DNA of 64,000 bases from NCBI RefSeq assembly GCF_018343615.1, contig NZ_JAGYPI010000001.1, positions 744,001 through 808,000 on the forward strand. The letters run 5' to 3'. Below the pieces are notes generated by a model. The model saw only the letters and a program-made list of their open reading frames with translations, had not been told where the DNA came from and made no database searches. Shown one piece after another: positions 62,280-64,000 of this stretch. This DNA comes from Bacillus sp. FJAT-49736. Lineage in GTDB: Bacteria > Bacillota > Bacilli > Bacillales > Bacillaceae_C. Numbering within the stretch: position 1 is the stretch's first letter; every line of letters begins with the position of its first letter. A program made the position numbers and the translations under genes.

Positions 62280-64000
62280 ATGTCAGATTATTTAGTTATC
62301 GTGGAATCGCCGGCAAAGGCGAAAACCATTGAACGCTATCTTGGAAAAAAATATAAAGTGAAAGCATCCATGGGTCATATTAGGGATTTGCCTAGGAGCC
62401 AAACGGGTGTTGATGTTGAACATAATTATGAACCGAAATATATTACTATTAGAGGAAAAGGACCAGTTTTAAAGGATTTAAAAACAGCTGCCAAAAAAGC
62501 AAAAAAGGTCTATCTTGCAGCCGACCCCGATAGAGAGGGTGAAGCAATTGCATGGCATTTAGCACATAGTTTGGATGTGGATATTCATTCTGACTGCAGA
62601 GTTGTTTTTAATGAAATAACAAAGGATGCAATAAAAGAATCGTTTAAACATCCTCGTCCGATTAATATGGATCTGGTTGATTCTCAACAAGCACGAAGAA
62701 TTTTAGATCGTTTAGTCGGATATAATATCAGCCCGTTGCTTTGGAAAAAGGTTAAAAAAGGACTAAGTGCCGGTCGCGTTCAATCGGTAGCGGTTCGACT
62801 AATTATCGATAGGGAAAATGATATTAAAAATTTTAATCCTGAAGAATATTGGACCATTACAACCGACTTTGAGTTTGGCAAAGAAGCATTCCAAGCTGCT
62901 TTTTATGGCATGGGTGGAAAAAAATTAGAGCTATCCTCTGAATCAGAAGTGAAAGAGGTTTTAGGCAAATTAAAAGGTGAATATATAGTTTCAGCTGTTA
63001 CCAAAAAGGAAAGAAAACGAAATCCATCACCTCCGTTTACTACTTCTTCCTTACAGCAAGAAGCTGCAAGAAAGCTAAATTTCAGAGCTAAGAAAACAAT
63101 GATGCTCGCACAACAGCTTTATGAGGGAATTGACCTTGGCAAAGAGGGCAGTGTTGGATTAATTACTTATATGAGAACAGATTCAACACGTATTTCAGAG
63201 GTTGCAAGATCCGAAGCAGCAGATTACATCAACGAAAATTATGGGGTGGAGTTTGCTAGAACAGAGGAAAGAAAAGATAAAAAACAAACAAATGCCCAAG
63301 ATGCTCATGAGGCGGTTAGACCAACAAGCATATTTCGGGAACCAAACTCCATTAAAGAATTTTTAAGTAAAGATCAGCTACGCTTATATAAGCTAATATG
63401 GGAACGTTTTGTAGCTAGTCAAATGGCTTCGGCAATATTGGATACTATGAGTGTAGATATTTTAAATGGTGATGTGACTTTTAGGGCAACTGGATCAAAA
63501 ATCAAGTTTCCAGGCTTTATGAAGGTATATGTGGAAGGAACAGATGATGGGCAAGAAGAAAAGGAAAATTTATTGCCTGATCTTAAGGTTGGAGATAATG
63601 TAAAATCAACGAAAATTGATCCAAAGCAGCATTTTACACAGCCGCCACCGCGTTATACAGAAGCAAGACTTGTAAAAACATTAGAGGAACTAGGAATTGG
63701 AAGACCATCCACTTATGCTCCTACTCTTGATACGATACAAAAACGCGGTTATGTTTCGTTAGAAAATAAACGTTTTATTCCAACTGAATTAGGTGAAATA
63801 GTAATTGAGCTCATGTTAGAGTTTTTCCCAGAAATCCTCGATGTAGAATTTACTGCAAAGCTGGAAAATAATCTGGATGAAATTGAAGACGGAAAAGTCG
63901 AATGGGTGAAAATTATTGATGATTTTTACAAAGATTTCGAGGTAAAATTAAAAGTAGCAGAAGAAGAGATGGAAAAGGTTGAAATTAAAGATGAATATGC
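62280..64000 (+). CDS. topA: DNA topoisomerase I (3' end outside window)
   Basis: TopA relaxes negative supercoils by a type IA strand-passing mechanism. The visible 573 residues include the TOPRIM domain ([21 protein letters not shown] at 81-88), [13 protein letters not shown] near 163-175, and the active-site Y297 in YMRTDSTR. The gate domains continue to the window edge, and the C-terminal zinc-finger region is not included. CTGGGGAGG precedes the ATG. In B. subtilis, trmFO, codV and clpQ follow. Confidence 0.97.
   Translation, partial: MSDYLVIVESPAKAKTIERYLGKKYKVKASMGHIRDLPRSQTGVDVEHNYEPKYITIRGKGPVLKDLKTAAKKAKKVYLAADPDREGEAIAWHLAHSLDVDIHSDCRVVFNEITKDAIKESFKHPRPINMDLVDSQQARRILDRLVGYNISPLLWKKVKKGLSAGRVQSVAVRLIIDRENDIKNFNPEEYWTITTDFEFGKEAFQAAFYGMGGKKLELSSESEVKEVLGKLKGEYIVSAVTKKERKRNPSPPFTTSSLQQEAARKLNFRAKKTMMLAQQLYEGIDLGKEGSVGLITYMRTDSTRISEVARSEAADYINENYGVEFARTEERKDKKQTNAQDAHEAVRPTSIFREPNSIKEFLSKDQLRLYKLIWERFVASQMASAILDTMSVDILNGDVTFRATGSKIKFPGFMKVYVEGTDDGQEEKENLLPDLKVGDNVKSTKIDPKQHFTQPPPRYTEARLVKTLEELGIGRPSTYAPTLDTIQKRGYVSLENKRFIPTELGEIVIELMLEFFPEILDVEFTAKLENNLDEIEDGKVEWVKIIDDFYKDFEVKLKVAEEEMEKVEIKDEY

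Overview
The window is a 64-kb piece of the chromosome of an endospore-forming member of the Bacillaceae (Bacillus in the broad sense). The DNA is visibly AT-rich, Shine-Dalgarno sites are strong, and TTG starts occur. The gene order follows the Bacillus subtilis pyr to topA region almost gene for gene, and the sporulation peptide gene spoVM is present. I cannot name the genus with confidence. I saw no rRNA, tRNA, prophage, CRISPR array or defence system.

Layout: (1) 1-11084, the pyrimidine operon: the 3' part of pyrP, a PyrR-type attenuator, then pyrB, pyrC, carA (pyrAA), carB (pyrAB), pyrK, pyrD, pyrF and pyrE, coupled by short overlaps; together these encode uracil uptake and the whole route from carbamoyl phosphate to UMP. 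(2) 11277-15902: rqcH on the minus strand and a P-type Ca2+ ATPase. (3) 16132-28961: remA, gmk, rpoZ, coaBC, priA, def, fmt, rsmB, prpC, prkC, rsgA, rpe, thiN, which serve nucleotide and CoA supply, replication restart, translation initiation, Ser/Thr signalling and ribosome assembly. (4) 29168-35964: spoVM, rpmB (minus), a Gls24-family gene, fakA, sdaAB, sdaAA, recG. (5) 36065-39711: fapR-plsX-fabD-fabG-acpP, with a FapR operator on a well-formed promoter. (6) 39981-52819: rnc, smc, ftsY, ylxM, ffh, rpsP, khpA, ylqD, rimM, trmD, rplS, lepB, rbgA, rnhB, covering RNA processing, chromosome condensation, SRP targeting, ribosome maturation and signal peptide cleavage. (7) 53179-56556: an insert relative to the B. 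subtilis order, with an iron-type alcohol dehydrogenase (minus) and a squalene-hopene/sporulene-type cyclase. (8) 56778-64000: ylqG and ylqH (FliK- and FlhB-like), sucC, sucD, dprA and the 5' part of topA.

Relative to B. subtilis, yloC is missing before remA, and rlmN is missing between rsmB and prpC.

The most unusual content lies between genes. A family of 100-195-bp repeats occurs at least eight times (1107-1437 in tandem, 11095, 29316, 32847, 50333, 54426 in reverse, 56558). Copies share two pairs of complementary arms in the order A-B-A'-B', a crossing arrangement that suggests either a pseudoknotted RNA or two mutually exclusive folds; alternatively this is a small non-autonomous mobile repeat. 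A second oddity is a tandem array of five 28-bp units, each carrying an 8-bp-arm hairpin, at 52927-53077.
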